Shown here piece by piece: positions 1 to 10,702 of a DNA stretch of 64,000 bases. Source of the stretch: Procambarus clarkii (taxonomy: Eukaryota; Arthropoda; Malacostraca; Decapoda; Cambaridae); assembly GCF_040958095.1 (NCBI RefSeq), contig NC_091173.1, positions 14,133,177 through 14,197,176 on the forward strand, written 5' to 3'. Below the pieces are notes generated by a model. That model was not told where the DNA came from, ran no database searches, and saw only the letters and a list, made by a program, of their open reading frames with translations. Positions within the stretch are counted from its first letter, which is position 1. Each line of letters opens with the position of its first letter. The position numbers and the translations under genes were made by a program.

Positions 1-162
1 TATTAAACGTGACAATAATTCACTGTCATGGTATTACACACTGCCCTTCATTTAATGATAACTTATGAAGTATATATCACTGGAGTTCTCAGTAATTCCT
101 TCCGTGGGCGATAACACAATTAATCACTGCACACATGAATGATTATTCATTACACGAGCATA

Positions 163-199
<37 letters not shown>

Positions 200-1755
200 A
201 TGAGTCAGACATCAATAATGGTAATAACATAGTTACTGGGCACATAGCCTAACTCCCAAATACTGGCATAATTATATATATATATTCTCGCACTATATGA
301 TCACATTAAAGTCTCATGAAAGACATTCTCAACACAGTAAATTCATCAATTACTCCGGGTGCCTGCATACACCAATAATAATCATAAATATCGTGAGTAC
401 TCTTTATAGTACCACTCTGCACACTGGTGCCTTACTGTGACATAGGTGAGCCTTGCTCACGACATACAAAATACTCAGGCTAAATAATATAGCTGACTAG
501 AGGGGAATTGGGAGGGAAACTAGAATCACCTACTTCCACCTATCCTCCGATGAGAGTTGAGTTGTAGCTCCTGGTCCTGGCTCCTGCCTCGTGTAGGGAA
601 CGCCCCCACACACACACTGTCGTGTCCTCCAGGAACTCAATCAACGTCCCACCGTAAGCGCGTCGTCTCCGTGCCTTTTCACTGCAGGTCCGTGCTCCTC
701 CTCGACTTCTTGTAGGGTTGGATTCGGTCTCCCGGCCGTCGACTTCTCCTCCCAGCTACGGCTGCCCGCCTACGTCTCGGCTGCAGTCGTTTGGATTCCC
801 GAATAGTCTTCTTCTTCCTCTGCTTCCCAGTGGCTCGGTTCAGCCACTACGCCGTCACAAACGGGTGAACTGCCCCAGACGTCGTATACGTCACTGCACA
901 GACTTCACTTCTTCTAGCACAGTACCTGTCCTGGAGTACTTGTTGCTCAATATCCCGTCGATTCCCTCTCTGGTCCAACACCGAAGGAAGACCTCACAGA
1001 GTACTGGCAGACTTCGGGTGACGCGTAAAATCCACGGGAGCGGGAAACAACTGTCAAACTGACAGGACCAATCTTCGCACGTCCAACCTCCCTGACGTGT
1101 CGTGTCAGACTGCTTCCCTCACGGAGGATTGGCTCAGCAACTACGTCATCACTGTGGAGCTATCAGCCGTCGCATACGTCGCTGCCTAGACTCCACTCTT
1201 GCACAACACCTGTTCCTGGAGAACTTGTTGCTCAATATCCCGTCAATTCCTTCTTCGGTTCAACACATGAACGAAGGAAGACCCCACAGGTGTTAGCAGA
1301 CCACGGGTGATGCGTAAATCCTCCGGAGTCGGGGTAAACTGTCCAACTGACAGGACCCCCCAGCGCACGTCCGACCTCCTTGACGTGCTGTCTTAGACTG
1401 ATGGCGCCGCCGTGGCGCTCTGACCGGACCCCCCCTTCCTTCGTGACGTCACATTCGCCACGGGAGGTTTTCATTGGCTCCTTGTGCCACGTCGCTATCG
1501 GCGACCAATCTGATGTCACTGACGTCACATAGTTTTAGCGGGAAAACAGAAGAGCCAGCGCCATATTGGCTTCCTAAAGGGCCTAAACCACAGCCCAAAA
1601 TACTCTTCTTTAATAAATTTCTCGGCACTACGAGAACACTACATTCCCCCACATATACCAAACTGATGCCTGCGACGTAGAGAACGCTCGGGTAAAGTGG
1701 ACATGACTCTTACTGCAGGCGCGGGAGAAATATAAAGGGGGGGAACACCGTCACA
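1..1755 (-). mobile_element. Outer-family LTR, copy A (truncated by window start)
   Basis: This is the right-hand part of a long terminal repeat read on the minus strand. It aligns almost base for base with 5117-6864, so about 710 bp of the LTR lie before the window. On the minus strand the LTR starts TGTGACGGTG at 1755, directly after a purine-rich tract in the internal region. It contains a short (AT)n run near 165-198, a CpG-rich segment, and two diverged copies of a roughly 295-bp unit. The short frames in it are not conserved as proteins and I do not call them genes. Confidence 0.85.
841..1425. repeat. Tandem ~295-bp duplication inside the outer LTR
   Basis: Two diverged units lie head to tail. 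The first begins near 841 with CAGCCACTACG and the second near 1135 with CAGCAACTACG. Both continue through shared blocks such as TTGTTGCTCAATATCCCGTC and GAAGGAAGACC, and both end near a TTGACGTG block. The same pair is present in the other two LTR copies (from about 5942 and 18528), so the duplication predates the spread of these copies. Confidence 0.75.
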
Positions 1756-1757
1756 TA

Positions 1758-1767
1758 CCCTCCCCTT
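1758..1767 (-). other. Polypurine tract of internal region A
   Basis: The minus strand reads AAGGGGAGGG just before the 3' LTR, two bases from the LTR start. This is the usual place for the tract that primes plus-strand DNA synthesis in LTR retroelements. Confidence 0.7.
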
Positions 1768-1936
1768 AAAATAAGAGTCATGTCTGGTTAGTGCATACAG
1801 GACAGGGCATCTGCTACTACGTTGTCTTCCCATCGGATGAGTTTAATTTCCAACCAGTATTCCTGCCGCCAATGCGAAACGCTCCTTAGATATCCGTCGA
1901 CCGTTCCCACGGTCACTCCTGATGTCCATTGTTCCT

Positions 1937-4306
1937 TCAGTATGGACATGGACCTTGCACCCCTTGTCCATACACCAGCTGGAAAGGTGAGAAACCTATC
2001 GATCCTACCACTGCGTTATGCATGGCAAACAATGCAGGACATACTGCTTCATCACACTCAGTTCCCTGCTCTGTGCAGAACACTCTCATCAGCATGCCGT
2101 CCTGTACGTAACAATGAGTGGCCCTCTCAGGACCAACACGTCCTCCATTTGCCTCATGAATCAATTCGGGGAACTCTATCTGCTGCAGCTCTTCGAGACG
2201 AGTGCGGTCTACCCCTAGAGAACTGGTGAGGGTCACCTGCAACTCGCCATTCGGGCTGCCTTCGCCCTCCGCTCGTTCTCCGGATTCCATGAAGAGGTGA
2301 TCGATTTCCGGACTGTCGGACGTCTCCTCGTCAGCCCTATCAGATCCACACCCTCCGTGTCCTTCACACTGCCTCGGCACCACAGCATAGACCGGGAACG
2401 CCGCCGTGGCGATTCCTTTCTCGTCCCCACAGGCGTCTAACACTCCGCCTGTCTCCTCATAGTGCTCTAAGCACTCCTCGCCTTTTGCGAGATTCGGGAG
2501 GACACATCCTCCACATGCGTCATTTCCCAAGATGACTTGTACCTCCATCTTGGGCATTGATGCACAGACCCCTACCACTAGGGTCTGGCAGCCATAATCA
2601 GAATTTAGAATCACCTGGTGCAGGGGCATCCTCACTGGGCCTCCCACAGTGGTCTCACTTGCCATCCCCACACTGGTACTCTCATAACCCTCGGGAAACA
2701 GGGTTTCTCTCACCAGGGTAAAATCTGCCCCAGTGTCTCTTAATATCTTCACCGGGATGGGGTCTGCGTCCCCCATCCTTACGGTTCCCTGACACACGAA
2801 TGGGTAAACTCCCTTGTCCCCACTCAGTACGGGTTCATCCCGCACCCACTCGGCCATTGGGTCCTCGACCCTCACGAAAGCAACGTTCCCCCGCTGCTCA
2901 GGGTGTCTGCATTCCCGCGCGACATGTCCGAATATTCCGCACTTGTAGCAGCGGACCCTTCTTCGGTGTATCTTCCTCGCGCCATTCATCGACTCCTCGG
3001 TTTCGGCAACAACTCTAGAGCTCTCAGCTTGGGACTTCTTTACCGGCTCCACAGCACTCTTTGAGCCTTTCCTGTCTCCACTCGAGAGATGGGACTCAGG
3101 AGAACTCGATCCTGTCCTCCATCCGTCCGTCCTTCTATATCTTCTGCCATATCTGGAGTGTATGGGCGGTCGGTGCCGTCCCTCTCGGTGCGGTCGCAGA
3201 GCTTCTTCCAGCATGTCGGCTCTGTCGGCTGTGGCTCTCAGGTCCTTAATGTCCGCCTCCTTTACTCTAACCCTGATCTCAGGAGAGAGCACGGACATAA
3301 ACTTCTCCATGACCATTAGCCTCTTGACCTCTTCAGCCGACCTCGCTTCTTCAGACTCTAGCCACTTAAGGAACTTTCTCTCCATGTCCCTCACCGTCTC
3401 CCCATAAGATTTTCCTGGCGAACGGGTACATTCCCTGAATCTCTTCCTGTAACATTCCGGCGTGAGCTTGAAAGAATGGAGCACAGCTCTCTTTACAGCA
3501 TCGTAGTTGGTGCACTCTTGGAGGTCGAGCATATTGTAGGCTTCACGAGCTTCACCGGTGAGCCTACCCTGAACCAGCTCCGCTAACTCCGCCCTCGGCC
3601 ACCTCTTCAAAGTAGCGATCTTCTCGAAGTGGTCGAAGAAACCTTCAGCTTCATTTGGTACAAAGACCGGCAGATCTCGCTCCCTCACTCGGCGGTCTTC
3701 CTGTTGCGGCGGAGCAGGTGCACCTAGCCCAAGTTCAGCTCGCTTCAGCTCCACCTGCTTGTTAGCTTCTATCTCCTGCTGTCTCATTCTAGCTTCTAGT
3801 TCGTCTTTGCACTGCTGTGCTTCTGCTTCTCGCTCTTCTTTGCGCTGCTGTGCCTCTCGCTCCTCACGCTTCAGCTGTGCTTCTCGCTCCTCACACTTCA
3901 GCTGTGCTTCTCGCTCCTCACGCTTCAGCTGTGCTTCTCGCTCCTGTTCTTCCCTGCGCAGCTGTGCCTCCAGCTGCAGCTTCATTATCTCCAGCTTAAC
4001 GCTGTGCCTCCAGCTGCAGCTTCATTATCTCCAGCTTAACGCTGTGCCTGCTGCCGCTGGATCCCCTGCTGCTCCCACCAATGCTCAGGTGTTCTCCCAC
4101 ACTGGCAGGTGTTTGTGGCCGTTCCTCCCCCAAGGCTTTGTCTCGTGCCCTGAGCTGTGCCATGATCTCCAGTCTTCTCTCACTTTGGAAGATCTCAGCT
4201 TTATCCCAAAATGGTCTGCTATTGCCTGTAAATGTGCCTTGGTGCACTCCTCCAGCACCTGCTCATCTCTAGTGTCAATGAACCTTGTTACTTTATCATC
4301 CTCCAT
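1937..4306 (-). pseudogene. gag-pro: Gag-protease of outer element copy A, broken
   Basis: Gag forms the particle and the protease would process it. The start at 4306 (MEDDKVTRFID) opens a SAP-like helical N terminus. The frame shifts twice; one shift is explained by a 40-bp direct duplication at 3961-4040. The main frame (3985-1937, 682 codons) has an E/R/Q-rich coiled coil with a REEREAQLK repeat, a capsid region with SCAN-like features at about residues 173-265, a CCHC knuckle (CYKCGIFGHVARECRH, about 342-356) and an aspartic protease motif (ILRDTGADFTLV, about 412). After that come an integrase-like stretch (CYVQDGMLMRVF, about 620) and an integrase C-terminal motif (PFQLVYGQGVQGP, about 668). 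The frame then shifts relative to copy B. The integrase core is absent between the last two motifs. Confidence 0.85.
3961..4040. repeat. 40-bp direct duplication inside gag copy A
   Basis: Positions 3961-4000 and 4001-4040 are identical and adjacent; copy B has a single unit here. Because 40 is not a multiple of three, the duplication shifts the gag frame between the N-terminal part and the coiled coil. Confidence 0.9.
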
Positions 4307-4387
4307 CTTGTGCTATGAGTGATAACCTGCACCTGATACCTAATACCACTGCCAAGTACCACAACTGCAACCTTTATCTTGATCGTT

Positions 4388-4405
4388 ATCCTGGCAAGGT
4401 CGCCA
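4388..4405 (-). other. Primer-binding site next to LTR B (copy A leader)
   Basis: The minus strand reads TGGCGACCTTGCCAGGAT one base after the LTR end. The TGG start and the position fit a tRNA-primed binding site. The other copy has C at the sixth base (TGGCGCCCTTG). I do not assign the tRNA. Confidence 0.65.
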
Positions 4406-4406
4406 A

Positions 4407-6864
4407 TGTCGGGGTTTACTCGGGTGAGCAACAGTATGCTCAAGGTCACTCACCGTAGCCCTGCGGGTCTTCACTCTATCCTCGCGGCGCCACTGTACGC
4501 CAGGAGAGTATCCAGTCAATCCCAACCGGCCTCTGATCGAGAAGGAGTGGGAACACAACTTGTTCACTTACCTGTTGTATGCCCGCCCCGTCATAGGGCT
4601 CTACTACTAACCACAAGGTCGCCAACTGGTGTTTTCGGTGTCCAGTAACACGTCAGTGGTTTTGTTGAATTGTGGTAACATTGGCAAGGACACACTCAAT
4701 AGATCTGATATCAGGCAGGTATTTACTTCTATAACTCTCTGCTTTCATGTATTACATAGCCACAAGAAATATGGAGTGGATGATATAAACACCAATGTAT
4801 TTTGTATTTTACTTAAAACTCATTCAAAGACATCACAAGATCATATCAATAAGTAAACAGCTGTTTCAGGCGGGAGTCGTTCGTTCCCACGTATAATATG
4901 AACTCACTAAGCTGGCAACACTCCCCCCTCTCGTCAATGTCACAATCAGCTGGGCGACCACCCCCTGCGCGAATGTTACTTTATCTGTTTGCTTGGCGTG
5001 ACGCGCCAATTTCTTTAAGTTCTCAAAGATCACTAGAAGTTTTAACACACAATATTTGCGACAATAGCACGTAAATACTTCGCTACACTGATCTTGGGCT
5101 CAACCAAACATTTCTATATTAAATGTGACAATAATTCACTGTCATGGTATTACACACTGCCCTTTGTTTAATGATAACTTATGAAGTATATATCACTGGA
5201 GTTCTCAGTAATTCCTTCCGTGGGCGATAACACAATTAATCACTGCACACATGAATGATTATTCAATACACGAGCATAGACATATATATATATATATATA
5301 TGGATGAGTCAGACATCAATAACTGTAATAACATAGTTACTGGGCACATAGCCTAACTCCAAACACTGACATAATTATATATATATATTCTCTCACTATA
5401 TGATGATATTAAAGTCTCATGAAAGACATTCTCCACACAGTAAATTCATCAATTACTCCGGGTGCCTGCATACACCAATAATAATCGTAAATATCGTGAG
5501 TACTCTTTTTAGTACCACTCTGCACACTGGTGCCTTACTGTGACATAGGTGAGCCTTGCTCACGACATACAAAATACTCAGACTAAATAATATAGCTGAC
5601 TAAAGGAGAATTTGGGAGGGAAACTAGAATCACCTACTTCCACCTATCCTCCGATGAGAGTTGAGTTGTAGCTCCTGGTCCTGGCTCCTGCCTCGTGTAG
5701 GGAACGCCCCCACACACACTCTGTCGTGTCCTCCAGGAACTCAATCAACGTCCCACCGTCAGCGCGTCGTCTCCGTGCCTTTTCACTGCAAGTCCGTGCT
5801 CCTCCTCGACTTCTTGTAGGGTTGGAGTCGGTCTCCCGGCCGTCAACTTCTCCCAGCTACGGCTGCCCGCCTATGTCTCGGCTGCAGTCATTCGGATTCC
5901 CGAATAGTTTCCTTCTTCCTCTGCTTCCCAGTGGCTCGGTTCAGCCACTACGCCGTCACATACGGGTGAACTGCCTCAGACGTCGCATACGTCACTGCAC
6001 AGACTTCACTTCTTCTTGCACAGTACCTGTCCTGGAGCACTTGATGCTCAATATCCGTCGATTCCCTCTCTGGTTCAACACATGAACGAAGGAAGACCTC
6101 ACAGAGTACTGGCAGACTTCGGGTGACGCGTAAAATCCACGGGAGCGGGAAACAACTGTCAAACTGATAGGACCAATCTTCCCACGGCCAACCACCTTGA
6201 CGTGTCGTGTCAGACTGATTCCCTCACGGAGGATTGGCTCATCAACTACGTCATCACTGTGGAGCTATCAGCCGTCGCACACGTCGCTGCCTAGACTCCA
6301 CTCTTGCACAACACCTGTTCCTGGAGTACTTGCTGCTCAATATCCCGTCAATTCCTTCTTCGGTTCAACACATGAACGAAGGAAGACCCCACAGGTGTTG
6401 GCAGACCACGGGTGATGCGTAAGTTCTCCGGAGACGGGGTAAACTGTCCAACTGACAGGACCCCCCAGCGCACGTCCGACCTCCTTGACGTGCTGTCTTA
6501 GACTGATGGCGCCAGCGCGGCGCGATGACCGGACCCCTCTTCCTTCGTGACGTCATATTCGCCACGGGAGGTTTTCATTGGCTCCCTGTGCCACGTCGCT
6601 GTCGGCGACCAATCTGGTGTCACTGACGTCACACAGTTTTGGCGGGAAAAGAGAAGAGCCAGCGCCATATTGGCTTCCTAAAGGGCCTAAACCACAGCCC
6701 AAAATACTCTTCTTTTATGAATTTCTCGGCACTTCGAGAACACTACATTCCCCTACATATACCAACTTGATGCCTGCGACGTAGAGAACGCTCGGGTAAA
6801 GTGGACATGACTCTTACTGCAGGCGTGGGAGAAATATAAGGGGGGGGGGGGGAACACCATCACA
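4407..6864 (-). mobile_element. Outer-family LTR, copy B (complete, 2458 bp)
   Basis: This is a complete LTR. On the minus strand it runs from TGTGACGGTG (here with one T for C change) at 6864 to CCCCGACA at 4407, giving the canonical TG...CA ends. It lies between internal regions A and B and is shared by both, so the complex is LTR-internal-LTR-internal-LTR. It carries the 295-bp duplication and an (AT)n run at about 5281-5301. A G12 run at about 6840 marks a local length difference from the other copies. Confidence 0.9.
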
Positions 6865-6866
6865 TA

Positions 6867-6876
6867 CCCCTCCCCT
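6867..6876 (-). other. Polypurine tract of internal region B
   Basis: The minus strand reads AAGGGGAGGG followed by two to three bases and then the LTR start. It matches the tract of copy A. Confidence 0.7.
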
Positions 6877-6897
6877 TAAAATAAGAGTCATGTCTGG

Positions 6898-9660
6898 TTA
6901 GTGCATACAGGACAGGGCATCCGCAACCACGTTGTCTTCCCATCGGATGAGTTTAATTTCCAACCAGTATTCCTGCCGCCAATGCGAAACGCTCCTTACA
7001 TATCCGTTGACCGTTACCACGGTCACTCCTGATGTCCATTGTTCCTTCAGCATGGACAGAGGACCTTGCACCCCCTGTCCATACACCAGCTGGAAAGATG
7101 AGAAACCTAACGATTCCACCACTGTGTTATGCATGGCAAACAACGCAGGACATACTGCTTCATCACACTCAGTTCCCTGCTCTGTGCAGAACACTCTCAT
7201 CAGCATGCCGTCCTGTACATAACAATGAGTGGCCCTCTCAGGATCAACATGTCCTCCATTGGCCTCATGAATCAATTCGGGGAACTCTATCTGCTGCAGC
7301 TCTTCGAGACGAGTGCGGTCTACCCCGAGAGAACTGGCGAGGGTCACCTGCATCTCACCATCCGGGCTGCCTTCGCCCTCCACTCGTTCTCCGGGTCCCA
7401 TGAAGAGGTGATTGATTTCCAGACTGTCGGACGTCTCCTCGTCAGCCCTATCAGATCCACACCCTCTGTGTCCTTCGCACTGCCTCGGCACCACAGCACA
7501 AACCGGGAACGCCGCCGTGGCGATTCTTATCTCGTCCCCACAGGCGTCTAACACTCCGCCTGTCTCCTCATAGTGCTCCATGCACTCCTCGCCTTTCGCG
7601 AGATTCGGGAGGACATATCCTCCACATGCGTCATTTCCCAGGATGACTTGTGCCTCCATCTTGGGCATCGATGCACAGATCCCTACCACAAGGGTCTGGC
7701 AGCCATAATCAGAATTCAGAGTCACCTGGTGTAGGGGCATCCTCACTGGGCCTCCCACAGTGGTCACACTTGCCACCCCCACACTGGTACTCTCGTAACC
7801 CTCGGGGAACCGGGTTTCACTCACCAGGGTAAAATCTGCCCCAGTGTCTCTTAATATTCACCGGGATGGGGTCTGCGTCCCCCATCCTTACGGTTCCCTC
7901 ACACACGAATGGGTGAACTCTCTTCTCCCCACTCAGTACGGGTTCATCCTGCACCCACTCGGCCATCTGGTCCTCGACCCTCACTAAAGCAACATTCCCC
8001 CGCTGCTCAGGGTGTCTGCATTCCCGCGCGACATGTCCGAATATTCCGCAGTTGTAGCAGCGGACCCTTCTTCGGTGTATCTTCCTCGCGCCATTCATCG
8101 ATTCCTCGGTTTCGGCAACAACTCTTGAGCTCTCAGCTTGGGACTTCTCTACCGGCTCCACAGCAGTCTTTGAGCCTCTCCTGTCTCCACTTGAGAGGTG
8201 GTACTCAGGAGAACTCGCTCCTGTCCTCCATCCGTCCGTCCTTCTATATCTTCTACCATATCCAGAGCGTATGGGCTGTCGGCGCCGTCCCTCACGGTAT
8301 GGTCACAGGGCTTCTTCCAGCATGTCGGCTCTGTCGGCTGCGGCTCTCAGGTCCTTAATGTCCGCCTCCTTTACTCAAACCCTGATCTCAGGAGAGAGCA
8401 CGGACATAAACTTCTCCATGACCATTAGCCTCTTAACCTCTTCAGCCGACCTCGCTCCTTCAGAGTCCAGCCACTTAAGGAACTTTCTTTCCATGTCCCT
8501 CGCCATCTCCGCATAAGATTTTCCTGGCGAACGGGTACATTCCCTGAATCTCTTCCTGTAACATTCCGGCGTGAGCTTGAAAGAATGGAGCACAGCTCTC
8601 TTTACAGCATCGTAGTTGGTGCACTCTTGGAGGTCGAGCATATTGTAGGCTTCACGAGCTTCACCGGTGAGCCTACCCTTAACCAGCTCCGCCCACTCCG
8701 CCCTCGGCCACCTCTTCAAAGTAGCAACCCTTTCGAAGTGGTCGAAGAAACCTTCAGCTTCATTTGGTACAAAGACCGGCAAATCTCGCTCCCTCACTCG
8801 GCGGTCCTCCTGCTGTGGCGGAGCTGGGGAGCTATCCCTAGCTCAGCTCACCTCAGCTCCACATCCTTGTTAGCTTCTATCTCCTGCTGTCTCATTCTAG
8901 CTTCTAGTTCGTCTTTGCGCTGCTGTGCCTCTCGCTCCTCACGCTTCAGCTGTGCTTCTCGCTCCTCACGCTTCAGCTGTGCTTCTCGCTCCTCACGCTT
9001 TAGCTGTGCTTCTCGCTCCTCACGCTTCAGCTGTGCTTCTGCATCTCGCTCTTCACGCTTCAGCTGTGCTTCTCGCTCCTCACGCTTCAACTGTGCTTCT
9101 CGCTCCTCACGCTTCAGCTGTGCTTCTCGCTCCTCACGCTTCAGCTGTGCTTCTGCTTCTCGCTCTTCACGCTTCAGCTGTGCTTCTCGCTCCTCACGCT
9201 TCAGCTGTGCTTCTCGCTCCTCACGCTTCAGCTGTGCTTCTCGCTCCTCACGCTTCAGCTGTGCTTCTCGCTCGTCACTCTTCAGCTGTGCTTCTGCTTC
9301 TCGCTCTTCTTTGCGCTGCTGTGCCTCTGCTTCTCGCTCTTCTTTGCGCTGCTGTGCTTCCAGCTGCATCTTCATTATCTCCAGCTTAACGCTGTGCCTG
9401 CTGCCGCTGGATCTCCTGCTGCTCCCACCAATGCTCAGGTGTTCTCCCACACTGGCAGGTGTCTGTGGCCGTTCCTCCCCCAAAGCTTCGTCTCGTGCCC
9501 TGAGCTGTGCCATGATCTCCAGTCTTCTCTCTCCCACTCTGGAAGATCTCAGCTTTATCCCAAAATGGTCTGCTATTGCCTGTAACTGTGCCTTGGTGCA
9601 CTCCTCCAGCACCTGCTCATCTCTAGTGTCAATGAACCTTGTTACTTTATCATCCTCCAT
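6898..9660 (-). pseudogene. gag-pro: Gag-protease plus pol remnants of outer copy B, broken
   Basis: The frame opens at 9660 with the same N terminus as copy A and stays open for 270 codons through an expanded coiled coil. It is then broken several times: a frame change near 8820-8848, a nonsense change at about 8372-8374 where copy A has Arg, and a 2-bp deletion near 7857 at the protease active-site segment. The CCHC knuckle is intact (CYNCGIFGHVARECRH). The last open segment (7824-6898) runs past the point where copy A shifts frame. It shows integrase C-terminal residues (GPLSMLKEQW) followed by a stretch like the end of RNase H (EDNVVADALS) that stops just before the polypurine tract. Integrase remnants therefore lie upstream of RNase H remnants. 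Confidence 0.85.
8913..9355 (-). repeat. Coding 27-bp minisatellite in gag (coiled-coil repeat)
   Basis: About 15 units of 27 bp encode the nine-residue repeat REEREAQLK, with a few variants adding AE. Copy A has only about five units (about 3817-3960). Units differ by whole codons, so length changes keep the frame and lengthen or shorten the predicted coiled coil. Confidence 0.85.
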
Positions 9661-9741
9661 CTTGTGCTATGAGTGATAACCTGTACCTGATACCTAATAC
9701 CACTGCCAAGTACCACAACTGCAACCTTTATCTTGATCTTG

Positions 9742-9759
9742 ATCCTGGCAAGGGCGCCA
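9742..9759 (-). other. Primer-binding site next to LTR C (copy B leader)
   Basis: The minus strand reads TGGCGCCCTTGCCAGGAT one base after the LTR end. It differs from the copy A site by one base. The tRNA is not assigned. Confidence 0.65.
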
Positions 9760-10698
9760 ATGTCGGGGTTTACTCGGGTGAGCAACAGTATACTCAAGGT
9801 CACTCACCGTAGCCCTGCGGGTCTTCACTCTGTCCTCGCAGCGCCACTGTATGCCCGTAGAGTATCCCAGTCAATCCCAACCGGCCTCTGATCGAGAAGG
9901 AGTGGGAACACAACTTGTTCACTTAACTGTTGTATGCCCGCCCCATCATAGGGCTCTACTACTAACCACAAGGTCGCCAACTGGTCGAATGATTATCGGT
10001 GTCCAGTAACACGTCAGTGGTTTTGTTGAATTGTGGTAACAGTGGCAAGGACACACTCAATAGATCTGATATCAGGCAGGTATTTACTTCTATCACTCTC
10101 TGCTTTCAGGTATTATATAGCCACAAGAAATATGGGGGGGATGATATAAACACCAATGTATCTTATATTTTACTTAAAACTCATTCAAAGACATCACAAG
10201 ATTATATAAAAAAGCAAACAGCTGTTTCAGGCGGGAGTCGTTCGTTCCCACATAAAATATGAACTCACTAAGCTGGCAACACTCCCCCTCTCGTCAATGT
10301 CAAAATCAGCTGGGCGACTACCCCCCCGCACGAATGTTACTTTATCTGTTTGCTTGGCGTGACGCACCAATTTCTTTAAGTTCTCAAAGATCACTAGAAG
10401 TTCGAACACACAATATTTGCGACAATAGCACGTAAATACTTCGCTACACTGATCTTGGGCTCAATCAAACGTTTCTATATTAAATGTGACAATAATTCAC
10501 TGTCATGGTATTACACACTGCCCTTCGTTTAATGATAACTTATGAATTATATATCACTGGAGTTCTCAGTAATTCCTTCCGTGGGCGATAACACAATTAA
10601 TCACTGCACACATGAATGATTATTCAATACACGAGCATAGACATATATATATATATGGATGAGTCAGACATCAATAATGGTAATAACATAGTTACTGG

Positions 10699-10702
10699 GC
10701 AC
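10699..10702. repeat. Target-site duplication of nested element, left (GCAC)
   Basis: GCAC here and at 17927-17930 flank the nested element. Joining the flanks gives GGGCACATAGCC, as in the uninterrupted LTR copies near 238 and 5340. Confidence 0.9.

Larger units (their letters stand above)
1756..4406 (-). mobile_element. Internal region A of outer LTR element (gag-pro with pol remnants)
   Basis: This 2651-bp segment lies between LTR copies A and B. It holds a leader with a primer-binding site next to the LTR, gag-pro, short integrase remnants and the polypurine tract. A full Ty3/gypsy-type internal region is usually above 4 kb. The missing part is the integrase core, reverse transcriptase and most of RNase H, so this copy cannot move without enzymes from elsewhere. 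Confidence 0.85.
6865..9760 (-). mobile_element. Internal region B of outer LTR element
   Basis: This 2896-bp segment has the same layout as region A and aligns to it along its length. It is longer mainly because the coding minisatellite in gag has about ten more units. It lacks the same pol parts as region A, so the deletion is shared and this is a non-autonomous subfamily, not two independent decays. Confidence 0.85.

Noticed and set aside
3759-4322. Plus-strand 187-codon Ser/Cys-rich frame
   Set aside because: Antisense of gag copy A.
6898-7824. Scrambled (rearranged) pol
   Set aside because: The integrase-before-RNase H order is better explained by a Gmr1-type pol order with internal deletions than by shuffling.
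8585-9676. Plus-strand 363-codon frame
   Set aside because: It is the antisense of the gag coiled-coil minisatellite and neighbouring gag, which has clear domains on the minus strand.
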